A stretch of DNA of 64,000 bases from NCBI RefSeq assembly GCF_900102525.1, contig NZ_FNBZ01000009.1:1-64000 (forward strand). Reading direction: 5' to 3'. Both the position numbers and the translations under genes were made by a program. The DNA is from Allobosea robiniae. GTDB lineage: Bacteria > Pseudomonadota > Alphaproteobacteria > Rhizobiales > Beijerinckiaceae. Positions 1 to 8,165 of this stretch are shown piece after piece; positions within the stretch are counted from its first letter, which is position 1; every line of letters begins with the position of its first letter. Below the pieces are notes generated by a model, which worked only from the letters and a program-made list of their open reading frames with translations, was not told the DNA's origin and did no database searches.

Positions 1-761
1 CCGTGATCGGCGGTGATGACCAGCGTGCAGCCGAGCGCGTCGAGCTTGCCGACATACCCGTCGAACATGGCATAGAACGAGTCCGCCATTTCCGAGCCGG
101 GTGCCGCCTTGTGCTGCACATAATCGGTGGTCGAGAGATACATCAGGTCGGGCTTGAAGGTCTCCAGCAGCTTGACGCCGGCGGCGAAGACGAACTCGGA
201 GAGATCGGCCGAATAGACCGACGGCACGGGCATGCCGACGAAATCGAGCACCTTCTCGATGCCGTTCTCCGCCTTGTTGGCCTTGTCGGCCTTCTCCGAG
301 GAGAAGGCGATCGCGGAGCCGGAGGCGAAGTCGAGCCCCTTGCCGAGCAGAGTGCGCAGCTTGTCCTTGGCGGTGACCATCGCGACCTTGAAGCCGGCCT
401 TCTGGAACTCGGCGAGGATGGTCGGCGCCCGCAGGAAGCGGGCATCGTTCATCATCACCTCTTCCCTGGCCTCGCGGTCATAGAAGAAGTTGCCGGCGAT
501 GCCGTGCACGGCCGGCGGGCGGCCGGTGATGATCGAGAGGTTGTTCGGATTGGTGAAGCTCGGGATCACCGAATAGGCATAGGTGCTGGCGCCGGCCTTC
601 ATGATCCGGTCGAGGTTCGGCGTCAGGCCTTTGGCGCTGGCCGCCTCGATATAGGACGGCTCCGAACCGTCCATGCAGATCACAACCGTCGGGCGCCGCG
701 GCCGCGCATAGTCGCGACCGTTCGCAACAACATCCGAGCCGATCTTGGAATGTGCGTTCAT
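1..761 (-). CDS. phnA: phosphonoacetate hydrolase (5' part, runs off left edge)
   Basis: Alkaline-phosphatase-superfamily enzyme that cleaves the C-P bond of phosphonoacetate to acetate and phosphate in the cytoplasm. About 253 residues are present and the C-terminus lies outside the window. Visible signatures are the early metal site VVICMDGSEP, the nucleophile region PSFTNPNNLSI (Thr), the second metal cluster STTDYVQHK and the TADHG motif at the window edge. This layout matches characterised PhnA enzymes. It is the last visible gene of a leftward operon after phnE, 25 bp downstream of it, with GGAG-like purines before the ATG. No frame break is seen. The family call is firm because the importer genes next door are phosphonate-type. 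Confidence 0.9.
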   Translation of the reverse strand, partial: MNAHSKIGSDVVANGRDYARPRRPTVVICMDGSEPSYIEAASAKGLTPNLDRIMKAGASTYAYSVIPSFTNPNNLSIITGRPPAVHGIAGNFFYDREAREEVMMNDARFLRAPTILAEFQKAGFKVAMVTAKDKLRTLLGKGLDFASGSAIAFSSEKADKANKAENGIEKVLDFVGMPVPSVYSADLSEFVFAAGVKLLETFKPDLMYLSTTDYVQHKAAPGSEMADSFYAMFDGYVGKLDALGCTLVITADH

Positions 762-786
762 GACCAACTCCTTGCGCCGGCGCCGC

Positions 787-1590
787 TCAGCGGATCAGCG
801 CCCTGACGCGGGATGAGACGAGGTCGGCCACCAGCACCATCGCGAGAATGACGAGGATGCAGGTGGCGGTATCCTGGTATTTGAAGAGCTTCATCGATGA
901 GACAAGCTCGAAGCCGATGCCGCCGGCGCCGACCATGCCGAGCACCGTCGACTGGCGGACATTGGTCTCCAGCCGGTAGAAGATCGTCCCGAGCCAGGTC
1001 GGCAGGACCTGCGGCAGCACGCCGAAGAAAAAGGTCTTGAACGGGCCGACGCCGGCCGAGCGGAAAGCCTCAAGCGGCCCTTCGTCGATATCCTCCATCG
1101 CCTCGGCGAAGAATTTGCCGAGCATGCCGGCGCCGTGGATGGCGAGCGCCAGCACGCCGGCGAAGGGGCCGAGACCGATCGCAGCGACGAAGATCAGCGC
1201 CAGGATGATCTCGTTGATGCCGCGCATGCAGTTGAGCAATTGCCGCGTCGCGTGGAAGACGGCCGGGCTCGGGCTGAGATTGCGCGCCGCGAAGAAGCAG
1301 ATCGGCAGGGAGATGACGACGCCGAGCAGGGTGCCCCAGACCGCGACCTGCAGGCTCTCCAGCGCCGGCTTCCACAGCCGTTCGAGGAATTCCGGGTTGG
1401 GCGGCACCATCCGGACGAGGAAATCCCACATATAGGGGATGCCGTTCCAGAGATTGCTGGCGTTGATCTGGGCGCCGAGCGCGGCCCACCACAGGAAGAC
1501 GAGGATCGCGAGCGCGATCGTGCCGACGCCCCACCAGCCGAAGCGGTTCTGCGGCGGACGGATGACGAGTTGCAGCGTTCCGAAGGACAT
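787..1590 (-). CDS. phnE: phosphonate ABC transporter permease PhnE
   Basis: Inner-membrane permease of a phosphonate/phosphite-type importer, 267 residues with about six membrane segments. The binding-protein-dependent permease loop (EAFRSAGVGPFKTFFFGVLPQVLP) carries the EAA-type motif that contacts the ATPase. The N-terminal half includes the conserved stretch ARNLSPSP typical of PhnE proteins. It lies between phnC (14 bp upstream) and phnA (25 bp downstream), all on the same strand, so it should be co-transcribed. Only one permease gene is present, so a homodimer is expected, as for other PhnE systems. Confidence 0.92.
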   Translation of the reverse strand: MSFGTLQLVIRPPQNRFGWWGVGTIALAILVFLWWAALGAQINASNLWNGIPYMWDFLVRMVPPNPEFLERLWKPALESLQVAVWGTLLGVVISLPICFFAARNLSPSPAVFHATRQLLNCMRGINEIILALIFVAAIGLGPFAGVLALAIHGAGMLGKFFAEAMEDIDEGPLEAFRSAGVGPFKTFFFGVLPQVLPTWLGTIFYRLETNVRQSTVLGMVGAGGIGFELVSSMKLFKYQDTATCILVILAMVLVADLVSSRVRALIR

Positions 1591-1604
1591 GGGGTTGCCT
1601 CCCG

Positions 1605-2414
1605 TCAGGCGATTGCAGGGGCGATCAGCGGCGCCAGCGCGGGCTGGCTCACTGGCCGGGGCTTGAGAACGCGGCTGATGCCGGGGTCCTCGAGGCCTGG
1701 ATAGATCTGGTGGACGACCTCGGAGGTCAGGTGATCGGGGGTATCGTCGAAGATCACCCGGCCGCCGCTCAGGCCGACGATGCGCTCGCCGAATTCGACG
1801 GCGTAATCGACCTGGTGGAGGTTGCAGATCACCGCGATCCCCTCCGCCTTGCAGATCGCCTTGAGGTAGCCGAGTACGACGCGCGAGGTCTTGGGATCGA
1901 GGCTCGCCACCGGCTCGTCGCAGAGGATCACCGCCGGCTGCTGCGCGAGCGCGCGGGCAATGCCGACGCGCTGCTGCTCGCCGCCCGAGAGCTGGTCGCC
2001 GCGCGAATTCGCCTTGTGGGCAAGCTCGACCCGCGCCAGGCAGTCCATGGCGATGGCGACGTCCTGCCGCGGGAAGAGCTGTAGCATGCTCAGGAAGGAG
2101 GACAGGCCGGCCATCCGGCCGACGAGCACGTTCTTCAGCACCGAAAGGCGCTTCACCAGGTTGTGGTGCTGGAAGATCATCGCGACCGGCCGCTTTCCGG
2201 CGGCCGCGCGTTTCGTGTCGAACACGGTGCCGTCGATGACGGTGCGGCCGGCATCGGGCTGGGCCAGCCCGTTGATGCAGCGCAGCAGCGTCGACTTGCC
2301 GGCACCGCTGGGGCCGAGCACCACGAGGAACTCGCCGGCTTTGACGCTGAGGTCGATGCCCTGCAGGACAGGGCGACCGGCATAGGATTTCTTCAGGCCT
2401 TCGATCGTGATCAT
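1605..2414 (-). CDS. phnC: phosphonate ABC transporter ATP-binding protein PhnC
   Basis: Cytoplasmic ATPase that powers the PhnDE importer; 269 residues. Walker A is GPSGAGKS at residues 34-41, followed by a Q-loop (MIFQHHNLV), signature LSGGEQQR and Walker B VILCDEPVASLD. The order binding protein, ATPase, permease is the usual phnDCE order. It begins 30 bp after phnD on the same strand. The substrate could be an intact phosphonate or phosphite; the adjacent phosphonoacetate hydrolase favours a phosphonate. Confidence 0.93.
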   Translation of the reverse strand: MITIEGLKKSYAGRPVLQGIDLSVKAGEFLVVLGPSGAGKSTLLRCINGLAQPDAGRTVIDGTVFDTKRAAAGKRPVAMIFQHHNLVKRLSVLKNVLVGRMAGLSSFLSMLQLFPRQDVAIAMDCLARVELAHKANSRGDQLSGGEQQRVGIARALAQQPAVILCDEPVASLDPKTSRVVLGYLKAICKAEGIAVICNLHQVDYAVEFGERIVGLSGGRVIFDDTPDHLTSEVVHQIYPGLEDPGISRVLKPRPVSQPALAPLIAPAIA

Positions 2415-2444
2415 GTCGCTTCCTCCGCCGGTCGCGTGTCGCGA

Positions 2445-3320
2445 CTACTTCATCTTGGTCAGATCGAGATTCAGCACCTTCGCCGTCTCGCGGATGATGT
2501 CGTAGGCTTGGTCGTTGGTCTCGACGAAGCGGTTGAGATTGCCCTGGTCGGCCCAGGTGATGTCCCGGATGTTCAGGAAGGCCGACTTGATCTGCTTCTT
2601 CAGGTCGTCGGGCAGGTTCTTGCGCCAGCAGGTCGGCGATTCCGGGATCGGATCCGACTCCCAGACGACGTGGATGTCGGCCCGGTCGACCAGCTTCTTC
2701 TGCACGGCGGCATCGAAGATGCGATCGGCGATCGTCGCGGCGTCGACGCGCTTGTTGGCGACCGCGAGCGCGTTGGCGTCATGCGAGCCGGTGAACAGGA
2801 CGCGACCGAAATCCTTCTCCGGGTCGAAGCCGAGCTTTATCAGCCCGGCCTTAGGGAAGAGGTGGCCCGAGGTCGAAGACGGGTCGACGAAAGCGAAGGT
2901 GCGCCCTTTCAGGTCCTTCCAATCGCGGATGCCGCTATCCTTCCGCGCGATGATCTGGCTGCGATAGAAGCTGCGGCTCGACTTGGCGGTCTCCGCCGTC
3001 GCGAAGGCCTCGATCGGCGCCACCGTCGTGCCGAGCACATAGGAGAACGGGCCGAGATAGGCGACATCGACATGGCTCGAGCGCATCGCCTCGATCACGC
3101 CGTTATAATCCGAGGCGACGAAGCCCTGGACCTTGATGCCGAGATTCTTCTCCAGCGCATCGAGGAGCTGCTGGCTCGATTCCAGCATCGCCCGCGAATC
3201 CTCGGACGGGATCAGCCCGACGCGGATCTGTTTCGGCTGGGCCTGGACCAGCGCCGGCATCGCCAGCACCGTTCCCGCAGCCAGTGAGTTCTTCAGAATC
3301 GTCCGACGCGTGATGGTCAT
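2445..3320 (-). CDS. phnD: phosphonate ABC transporter substrate-binding protein PhnD
   Basis: Periplasmic phosphonate-binding protein of 291 residues. The N-terminus (MTITRRTILKNSLAAGTVLAMP) is a signal peptide with an RR pair, suggesting Tat or Sec export, and cleavage is near VQAQP. PhnD-family motifs include RVGLIPSEDSR, VAYLGPFSYVL, FVDPSSTSGHLFPK (phosphonate-anchoring Ser/Thr cluster) and VVWESDPIPESP. The ATG at 3320 is chosen because a perfect GGGAGG ribosome binding site precedes it and the signal peptide starts there. A longer open frame upstream lacks these marks. It follows the iron alcohol dehydrogenase gene by 80 bp. Confidence 0.93.
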   Translation of the reverse strand: MTITRRTILKNSLAAGTVLAMPALVQAQPKQIRVGLIPSEDSRAMLESSQQLLDALEKNLGIKVQGFVASDYNGVIEAMRSSHVDVAYLGPFSYVLGTTVAPIEAFATAETAKSSRSFYRSQIIARKDSGIRDWKDLKGRTFAFVDPSSTSGHLFPKAGLIKLGFDPEKDFGRVLFTGSHDANALAVANKRVDAATIADRIFDAAVQKKLVDRADIHVVWESDPIPESPTCWRKNLPDDLKKQIKSAFLNIRDITWADQGNLNRFVETNDQAYDIIRETAKVLNLDLTKMK

Positions 3321-3400
3321 GTCATCCTCCCAAGATGATCCGGCGATCGTTGTGATCTGCCGGCGGAACCGTTGCGGGCGTCGTTGCCCGTTGCTTGATC

Positions 3401-4489
3401 TCAGGCGGCCATGGCCGCCTGCCTTCCAATGAAGTTGCGGCCGCGTTCGCCTTCGAGCGCCTTGCCGACGAGGCGGTTCCACTCGACGCCTGAGACGCCG
3501 TAGGCGGTGGGGTCGGTCGAGACGCCGAGATTGCGCAGGAAGGCGCCGAGGCGCTCCGCCCCTGCTTCGAGGTCGGGGCCGAAGACGCGGCGCAGCGCCG
3601 CATCGCATTGCGGCTGCGCGCCCATCGCCCAGCGCATCACGATCGGCAGCGAGAAGGAGCAGGCGATGCCGTGGATCGTGCCGCTTTTCAGCGTGATGTC
3701 GTAGGAGATGTTATGGGCGAGCGCGGTCTTGGTGTTGGAGAAGGCCATGCCGGCGAGCAGGCTGGCGCGCATCTGCCGGGCGCGGAGCTCGACATCGTCG
3801 AGGCGCTCCAGCAGGCGGGGCAAGGTGTCGATGATCTCTTTGGCAGCCTCGACCGCATAGTTCGCCGAGACCGGATTGCCGTTGACGTTCCAGATGCTTT
3901 CCAGCGCATGGGACAGGGCATCGAGCCCGGTCGCCAGCGTGAGGCCGCGCGGCGCGCCGACCGTCAGCGCGGGGTCGAGCACCGAAGTCTCCGGGTAGAG
4001 CCGGGGGTGGGCGAGCGAGTATTTGCTGCCATTGGCGGCGTCCCAGACCGTGGCCCAGGAGGTGACTTCGCTGCCGGTGCCGGCCGTGGTCGGCACCGCG
4101 ATGATCGGGATGATCGCGGCCTCGTCCAGCGGCTTCTTCTCGACGAGATGGCGGCGCACATTCTCGAAATCGCCGCCGCTGGCCGCCAGCACCTTGGCGG
4201 CATCGATCATCGAGCCGCCACCGAGCGCGACGATGACTTCGGCCGGCTCGGCCGCGCCGAACTGGCGGCAGGACAAGGCTAGATCGGCGCAGTCCGGATT
4301 GGTCTCGATATTGGTGATCGACACGACCGGTGCCCCGGCGACAGCGGTCAACCGGGCGGAGAGTTCGCGGAAGATCGGCTGGTCATAGGTGACGAGCGCC
4401 CAGCGGCGGTTGCCGATCAATCCCGCGACCTCGTCGAGCAGGCCGGCCCCGAAGCGGATCCTGACGGGATTCCAATACGCCCAGTTCAT
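3401..4489 (-). CDS. phosphonate-associated iron-containing alcohol dehydrogenase
   Basis: Group III iron-dependent alcohol dehydrogenase, about 362 residues. NAD(P)-binding GGGSMIDAAK and the metal/substrate region TTAGTGSEVTSW are present, with later metal ligands in GLDALSHALES and SGTIHGIACSFSLP. Fe-ADHs of this kind recur beside phosphonate catabolism genes (a family described as phosphonate metabolism-associated Fe-ADH). A likely reaction is interconversion of an alcohol and an aldehyde such as hydroxyethylphosphonate and phosphonoacetaldehyde, but this is inference. The start is placed at the second Met (4489) because the GAGG ribosome binding site ends directly against the first ATG (4498) and is correctly spaced only for the second. 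First gene of the operon. Confidence 0.82.
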   Translation of the reverse strand: MNWAYWNPVRIRFGAGLLDEVAGLIGNRRWALVTYDQPIFRELSARLTAVAGAPVVSITNIETNPDCADLALSCRQFGAAEPAEVIVALGGGSMIDAAKVLAASGGDFENVRRHLVEKKPLDEAAIIPIIAVPTTAGTGSEVTSWATVWDAANGSKYSLAHPRLYPETSVLDPALTVGAPRGLTLATGLDALSHALESIWNVNGNPVSANYAVEAAKEIIDTLPRLLERLDDVELRARQMRASLLAGMAFSNTKTALAHNISYDITLKSGTIHGIACSFSLPIVMRWAMGAQPQCDAALRRVFGPDLEAGAERLGAFLRNLGVSTDPTAYGVSGVEWNRLVGKALEGERGRNFIGRQAAMAA

Positions 4490-4496
4490 GCGGTTC

Positions 4497-4533
4497 ATCC
4501 TCGCAATGCGCCTTGCCGGCCTGTTGCGAGGAT
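4497..4533 (-). promoter_or_regulatory. RNA hairpin covering the ribosome binding site of the phosphonate operon
   Basis: On the minus strand two perfect 10-base arms, ATCCTCGCAA and TTGCGAGGAT, flank a 17-base loop. The downstream arm contains the GAGG Shine-Dalgarno sequence and the first two bases of the upstream ATG. Folding of the mRNA would therefore hide the translation start of the first gene. Alternatively the repeat is a DNA operator. A TATAAT hexamer (4551-4556, minus strand) upstream is a plausible -10, so the repeat would lie in the transcribed leader. Confidence 0.5.
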
Positions 4534-4595
4534 GCTCACTGAAGCTGCATATTATAACAAATTGATTTTTTGATGTGATTAGATAGATTTTTGCT

Positions 4596-5489
4596 ATGCG
4601 TTATACCCAGATCAGATCGTTCCATCTCGTGGCCGGCTCTGGCGGCTTCAACGCCGCCGCCGATGCCTTCAACATCAGCCAGCCGACCCTGACGGCACAG
4701 GTCGGTGCGCTGGAGGAGGAGTTCGGCGTCGAGCTCTTCGTCAAGCGCGGCCGGAGGCGCGAGCTCAGCGACACCGGGCGCCAGCTTCTCGCCATCACCA
4801 CCCGTCTCTTTGCCGAGGAAGCCGAGGTGCTCGCCTTCCTGTCGGAAACGCGGGAATTGCGCACCGGCCGTTTGTCGATCAGCGCCGTGGGGCCGTTCCA
4901 CGTCACGGAAATGCTGGCCGCCTTCAACCAGGCCTATCCGGAGATCGAGCTCGCCGTGAAGCTCGGAAACTCCGCTGAAGTCCTAGACGATCTCGCCAGC
5001 TACCGGTGCGACGTCGCCGTGCTCGCCTATATCGACGAGGATGACCGGTTGCTGACCATCCCTTACAGGCGCCATCCGGTCGCGGTGTTCGTGCGGCGCG
5101 ACCATCGCTTCGCCGCACGCGACAGCATCCGGCTGGCGGAGCTGGAAGGCGAGCCGATGATCGTGCGCGAGCAGGGCTCAACCACGCGGCGCGCTTTCGA
5201 GAATGCGCTGGCCAGGACCGGAACGAAGCCGCGCCTGGTGATGGAGATCGGCAGCCGCGAGGCCATTCGCGAGGCGGTGATCCATGGCCTCGGCATCAGC
5301 TATGTCTCCGATGCCGAATTCGTGCCCGACGAGAACCTCAAGCTGGTCCGGATCGAGGGGGCCGAGGTTTACACCTATGCCCATGTCGTCGTGCTGAAGC
5401 AGCGCGAGTCGAGCCGGATCATCAAGGCGTTTCTCGATGTTGTTCACGGGACACGCGATGCTTTCGACGACCGAGCCGGCAGATCGTAG
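4596..5489 (+). CDS. LysR-family transcriptional regulator, divergent from phosphonate operon
   Basis: 297-residue LysR-type regulator. The winged HTH occupies residues 1-60 with the recognition region FNAAADAFNISQPTLTAQVG, followed by a type-2 periplasmic-binding-fold effector domain (about 90-295). It is transcribed divergently from the Fe-ADH-phnDCE-phnA operon across an AT-rich intergenic region. That arrangement is typical for a LysR protein activating its neighbour in response to a pathway intermediate. The effector is unknown; a phosphonate or its aldehyde/acid is the simplest guess. No clear Shine-Dalgarno precedes the ATG. Confidence 0.9.
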   Translation: MRYTQIRSFHLVAGSGGFNAAADAFNISQPTLTAQVGALEEEFGVELFVKRGRRRELSDTGRQLLAITTRLFAEEAEVLAFLSETRELRTGRLSISAVGPFHVTEMLAAFNQAYPEIELAVKLGNSAEVLDDLASYRCDVAVLAYIDEDDRLLTIPYRRHPVAVFVRRDHRFAARDSIRLAELEGEPMIVREQGSTTRRAFENALARTGTKPRLVMEIGSREAIREAVIHGLGISYVSDAEFVPDENLKLVRIEGAEVYTYAHVVVLKQRESSRIIKAFLDVVHGTRDAFDDRAGRS

Positions 5490-5511
5490 TGGCTTGGCTT
5501 TCCGAGCCTTC

Positions 5512-5534
5512 TCCGCAAGAGAGAGTTCTCTTCG
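5512..5534. terminator. possible weak bidirectional terminator hairpin
   Basis: Between the convergent 3' ends of the LysR gene and the peptide-binding-protein gene, an inverted repeat AAGAGA-gagt-TCTCTT is extended by CCG/CGG around a one-base bulge. There is no T-tract on either strand, so this is weak support. The rest of 5490-5664 shows nothing recognisable. Confidence 0.25.
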
Positions 5535-5664
5535 GAAGCGGCTACAGAAGCAGAACCTGAGCGGAACCCGTTCGCGACGCACCGCGCTTCCCTTATGCCA
5601 ATTCCTGCGCCGCACGCTTGAGGATCAGGTGTTGGCTCCGGGAAGCGCGGTGTCGATGTCAGCG

Positions 5665-7224
5665 TCAATGGTTCTTCGAGACGTTCCAGTAGACCGGGAC
5701 GCCAGGGGAGAGCAGGCCCTGGAGGCTGGCCTGCTGACCGCGCACGAGCCAGAATTGGCCGACGGGAACATAGGGCACCGTCTCGACGGCGCGCTCCTGG
5801 ATCTTGCGGGCGATCGCCTTGCGGGTGTCGAGATCAGGCGCCATCGTGAACTCGGCGCGCAGCTTCTCGATGGCCTCGTCGCAGGGCCAGCCGAACCACG
5901 AATTCTCGCAGTTGGAGCGCAGGGCCAGATGGCCTACGGGCTCGGTCATGTCGGGCGCGGCGGGGCCGGAAGCGAAGGTTGACCAGCCGCCCTGGTCGAC
6001 CGGGTTCTTGCTGGTGCGCCGGCTCGACAGCGTGCCCCAATCCATCGCCTGATAGTCGACGTTGAGACCAGCATCACGCATCAGCTGCGAGACGACGAGG
6101 GTTTGCGGGCTGAGCGCGGTCTCCGTGGCATCGAGCACGACGATCTTCTCGCCCTTGTAGCCGCTTTCAGCGATCAGCTTCTTGGCTGCCGCCACATCCG
6201 GCTTTGGCCAGGCCGCATCGGTGAAATAGGGCGAGTCGCACATGTAGAAGGACGGGCAAACGGTGTAGAGCGCCTTGTCGTCGACATAGGCGCGGACCGC
6301 CAGCTCCTGGTCGACGAGACGCAGGATCGCCTGGCGCAGCTTGGGGTTGTTGAAGGGCGGCTGCGACTGGTTCATCCGGAAGACGCCCTGCAGCGCTGCG
6401 AGCTTCGAGACGGTGATCTTTGCGTTACCCTTCACCAGCGGGATCATGTCCGGCGGCATCTCCTCGAAGATGTCGATTTCACTCGCTTGCAGCGCGTTCA
6501 AGGCGGTCTGGGCATCGGGCATGATCTGCCATTCGACGCGGTCGACATTTGCCACCTTGCCGCCGGAGAGCCCGTCCGGCGCTTCCTTTCGCGGCTGATA
6601 GGTCGGCGCCTTGGCGTAGACGATCTTCGAACCCGGGGACCACTGCTCCTTGACCAGCATGAAGGGGCCGGAGCCGGTCGCGTCGGTAATGTTCTGGTTC
6701 GAGGGCGTGGCGGCGATGCGCGCCGGCATGATCACCGGCAGCATCGAGCTTGGTTTGCCGAGTGCGTCGAGCACGAGGCCCCAGCGATCCTTGAGCACGA
6801 GCGTGACCGTCTTGGGATCGGTCGCCGCCAGCGAGGCGGTATGCGCCATGAGCTGCTGGCCGAGACCGTCGCGCTCTCCCCAGCGCTTCAGCGAGGCGAC
6901 GACGTCGGTGCTCGTGACCGATGTGTTGTCATGGAATTTCAATCCGTCGCGGAGAACGAAGGTCCAGGTCAGGCCGTCGGGAGAGGTCGTGAAATTCTCC
7001 ACCATCTGCGGCTTGATCAGGCCCTTGGCGTCCTGTGCGAAGAGCGTGTCGTAGACCATGTAGGCGTGGTTGCGGACCATGTAGTCCGAGGTCGTCATCG
7101 GATCGAGCGTGCGCAGATCACCGAAAGGGCGCACTTTCAATACGGTCTGCGCGGCAGCAGGCAGTGCCGCCAGTGACAGGGCGAGGCCGCCGGCCAACGC
7201 CATTCGTCTCGTCAGGCTTTTCAT
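5665..7224 (-). CDS. ABC transporter substrate-binding protein, peptide/opine family (SBP_bac_5)
   Basis: Periplasmic solute-binding protein of 519 residues with an N-terminal signal peptide (hydrophobic core LAGGLALSLAALPAAAQ). The family-5 fold is recognisable from HAYMVYDTLFAQD near the N-terminus, FTTSPDGLTWTFVLRDGLKFHD and the C-terminal VPYVPVGQFW. Members bind di/oligopeptides, opines, nickel or glutathione, so the ligand cannot be read from sequence. It follows the two permease genes on the same strand (49 bp from the nearer one). No ATPase genes are attached, so dppD/dppF-type subunits must come from elsewhere. Confidence 0.88.
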   Translation of the reverse strand: MKSLTRRMALAGGLALSLAALPAAAQTVLKVRPFGDLRTLDPMTTSDYMVRNHAYMVYDTLFAQDAKGLIKPQMVENFTTSPDGLTWTFVLRDGLKFHDNTSVTSTDVVASLKRWGERDGLGQQLMAHTASLAATDPKTVTLVLKDRWGLVLDALGKPSSMLPVIMPARIAATPSNQNITDATGSGPFMLVKEQWSPGSKIVYAKAPTYQPRKEAPDGLSGGKVANVDRVEWQIMPDAQTALNALQASEIDIFEEMPPDMIPLVKGNAKITVSKLAALQGVFRMNQSQPPFNNPKLRQAILRLVDQELAVRAYVDDKALYTVCPSFYMCDSPYFTDAAWPKPDVAAAKKLIAESGYKGEKIVVLDATETALSPQTLVVSQLMRDAGLNVDYQAMDWGTLSSRRTSKNPVDQGGWSTFASGPAAPDMTEPVGHLALRSNCENSWFGWPCDEAIEKLRAEFTMAPDLDTRKAIARKIQERAVETVPYVPVGQFWLVRGQQASLQGLLSPGVPVYWNVSKNH

Positions 7225-7273
7225 CGCTTTCCTCCCAATGGATTGTCCCGGTTTCTTGTTCTTATGGCCGGCC

Positions 7274-8158
7274 TCAAACCCTGAGTTTGCGGGCGAGGCG
7301 AGGATCGATGGCGTCGCGCAGGGCGTCGCCGAGCACGTTGACGGTCAAAACGAGCAGCGCGAGCGCCACGCCCGGAAAGGCGATCATCCAGGGCGCGCGC
7401 TGCATGAAGGGGCGGGCCTCGGCCAGCATGTTGCCCCAGCTCGGGATCGTCGGCGGCGTGCCGGCGCCAAGGAAGGACAGGACCGACTCCACGATCATCG
7501 CCGAGGCGAAGACATAGGTCGCCTGCACGATCACGGGCGCAGCCGCATTGGGCAGGATATGCCGCAACAGCATGCGTGGCAGGCCCGTGCCGTTGGTGAT
7601 CGCGGCCTCGACATAGGTCTGCTCGCGCAACACCAGCACGGAGGAGCGGATGACGCGGGCCATCCGCGGGATTTCGGCGATGCTGATCGCGATCACCACG
7701 TTCTGGACGCTGGATCCGAACAGCGACATCAGCGCGATGGCCAGGAGGATGCCGGGGATGGCCATGAGGCCGTCCATGATCCGCATCAGGATCCCGTCCA
7801 GCCATCGGACGAAGCCTGCGACAAGCCCGATCAAGAGGCCCAGGGTCACCGTCAGCACGGTGACGAACGCGCCGATCGTCAAGGATATCCGGGTGCCGTT
7901 CAGCGTGCGCGACAGGGTGGAGCGGCCGAGTTGGTCGGTGCCGAACCAATGATCGGCGCCGGGCAGTCGCAAACGCTGGATCGGATTCACCCGTACAGGG
8001 TCAGGCAGGATATAAGGCGCGATCAGCGCGACGCAGGTGAAGGCCGCCAGAACCGCGAGGCCGACCAGGATCGTGGGATTGGTGCGCAGGAAGCCGCCGA
8101 GGTTCTGAAAGTGGCCAGGTGCCTTCCGCACGACGGTGCCGGTCACGGTCATCGTCAC
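7274..8158 (-). CDS. peptide-type ABC transporter permease (DppC family)
   Basis: 294-residue inner-membrane permease of the DppC/OppC class. It has an N-terminal membrane helix (LVGLAVLAAFTCVALIAPYIL), the family motif HWFGTDQLGRSTLSRTLNGTR and the EAA loop EAAITNGTGLPRMLLRHILPN. The C-terminus NVLGDALRDAIDPR is characteristic. It starts 7 bp after the DppB-type gene and partners with it as a heterodimer. Its substrate follows that of the downstream binding protein. Confidence 0.9.
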   Translation of the reverse strand: MTMTVTGTVVRKAPGHFQNLGGFLRTNPTILVGLAVLAAFTCVALIAPYILPDPVRVNPIQRLRLPGADHWFGTDQLGRSTLSRTLNGTRISLTIGAFVTVLTVTLGLLIGLVAGFVRWLDGILMRIMDGLMAIPGILLAIALMSLFGSSVQNVVIAISIAEIPRMARVIRSSVLVLREQTYVEAAITNGTGLPRMLLRHILPNAAAPVIVQATYVFASAMIVESVLSFLGAGTPPTIPSWGNMLAEARPFMQRAPWMIAFPGVALALLVLTVNVLGDALRDAIDPRLARKLRV

Positions 8159-8165
8159 GGCGCCC

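Noticed and set aside
3321..3608. N-terminal extension of phnD
   Set aside because: The extra residues are low-complexity and overlap the conserved end of the Fe-ADH gene. The signal peptide and GGGAGG site fix the start at 3320.
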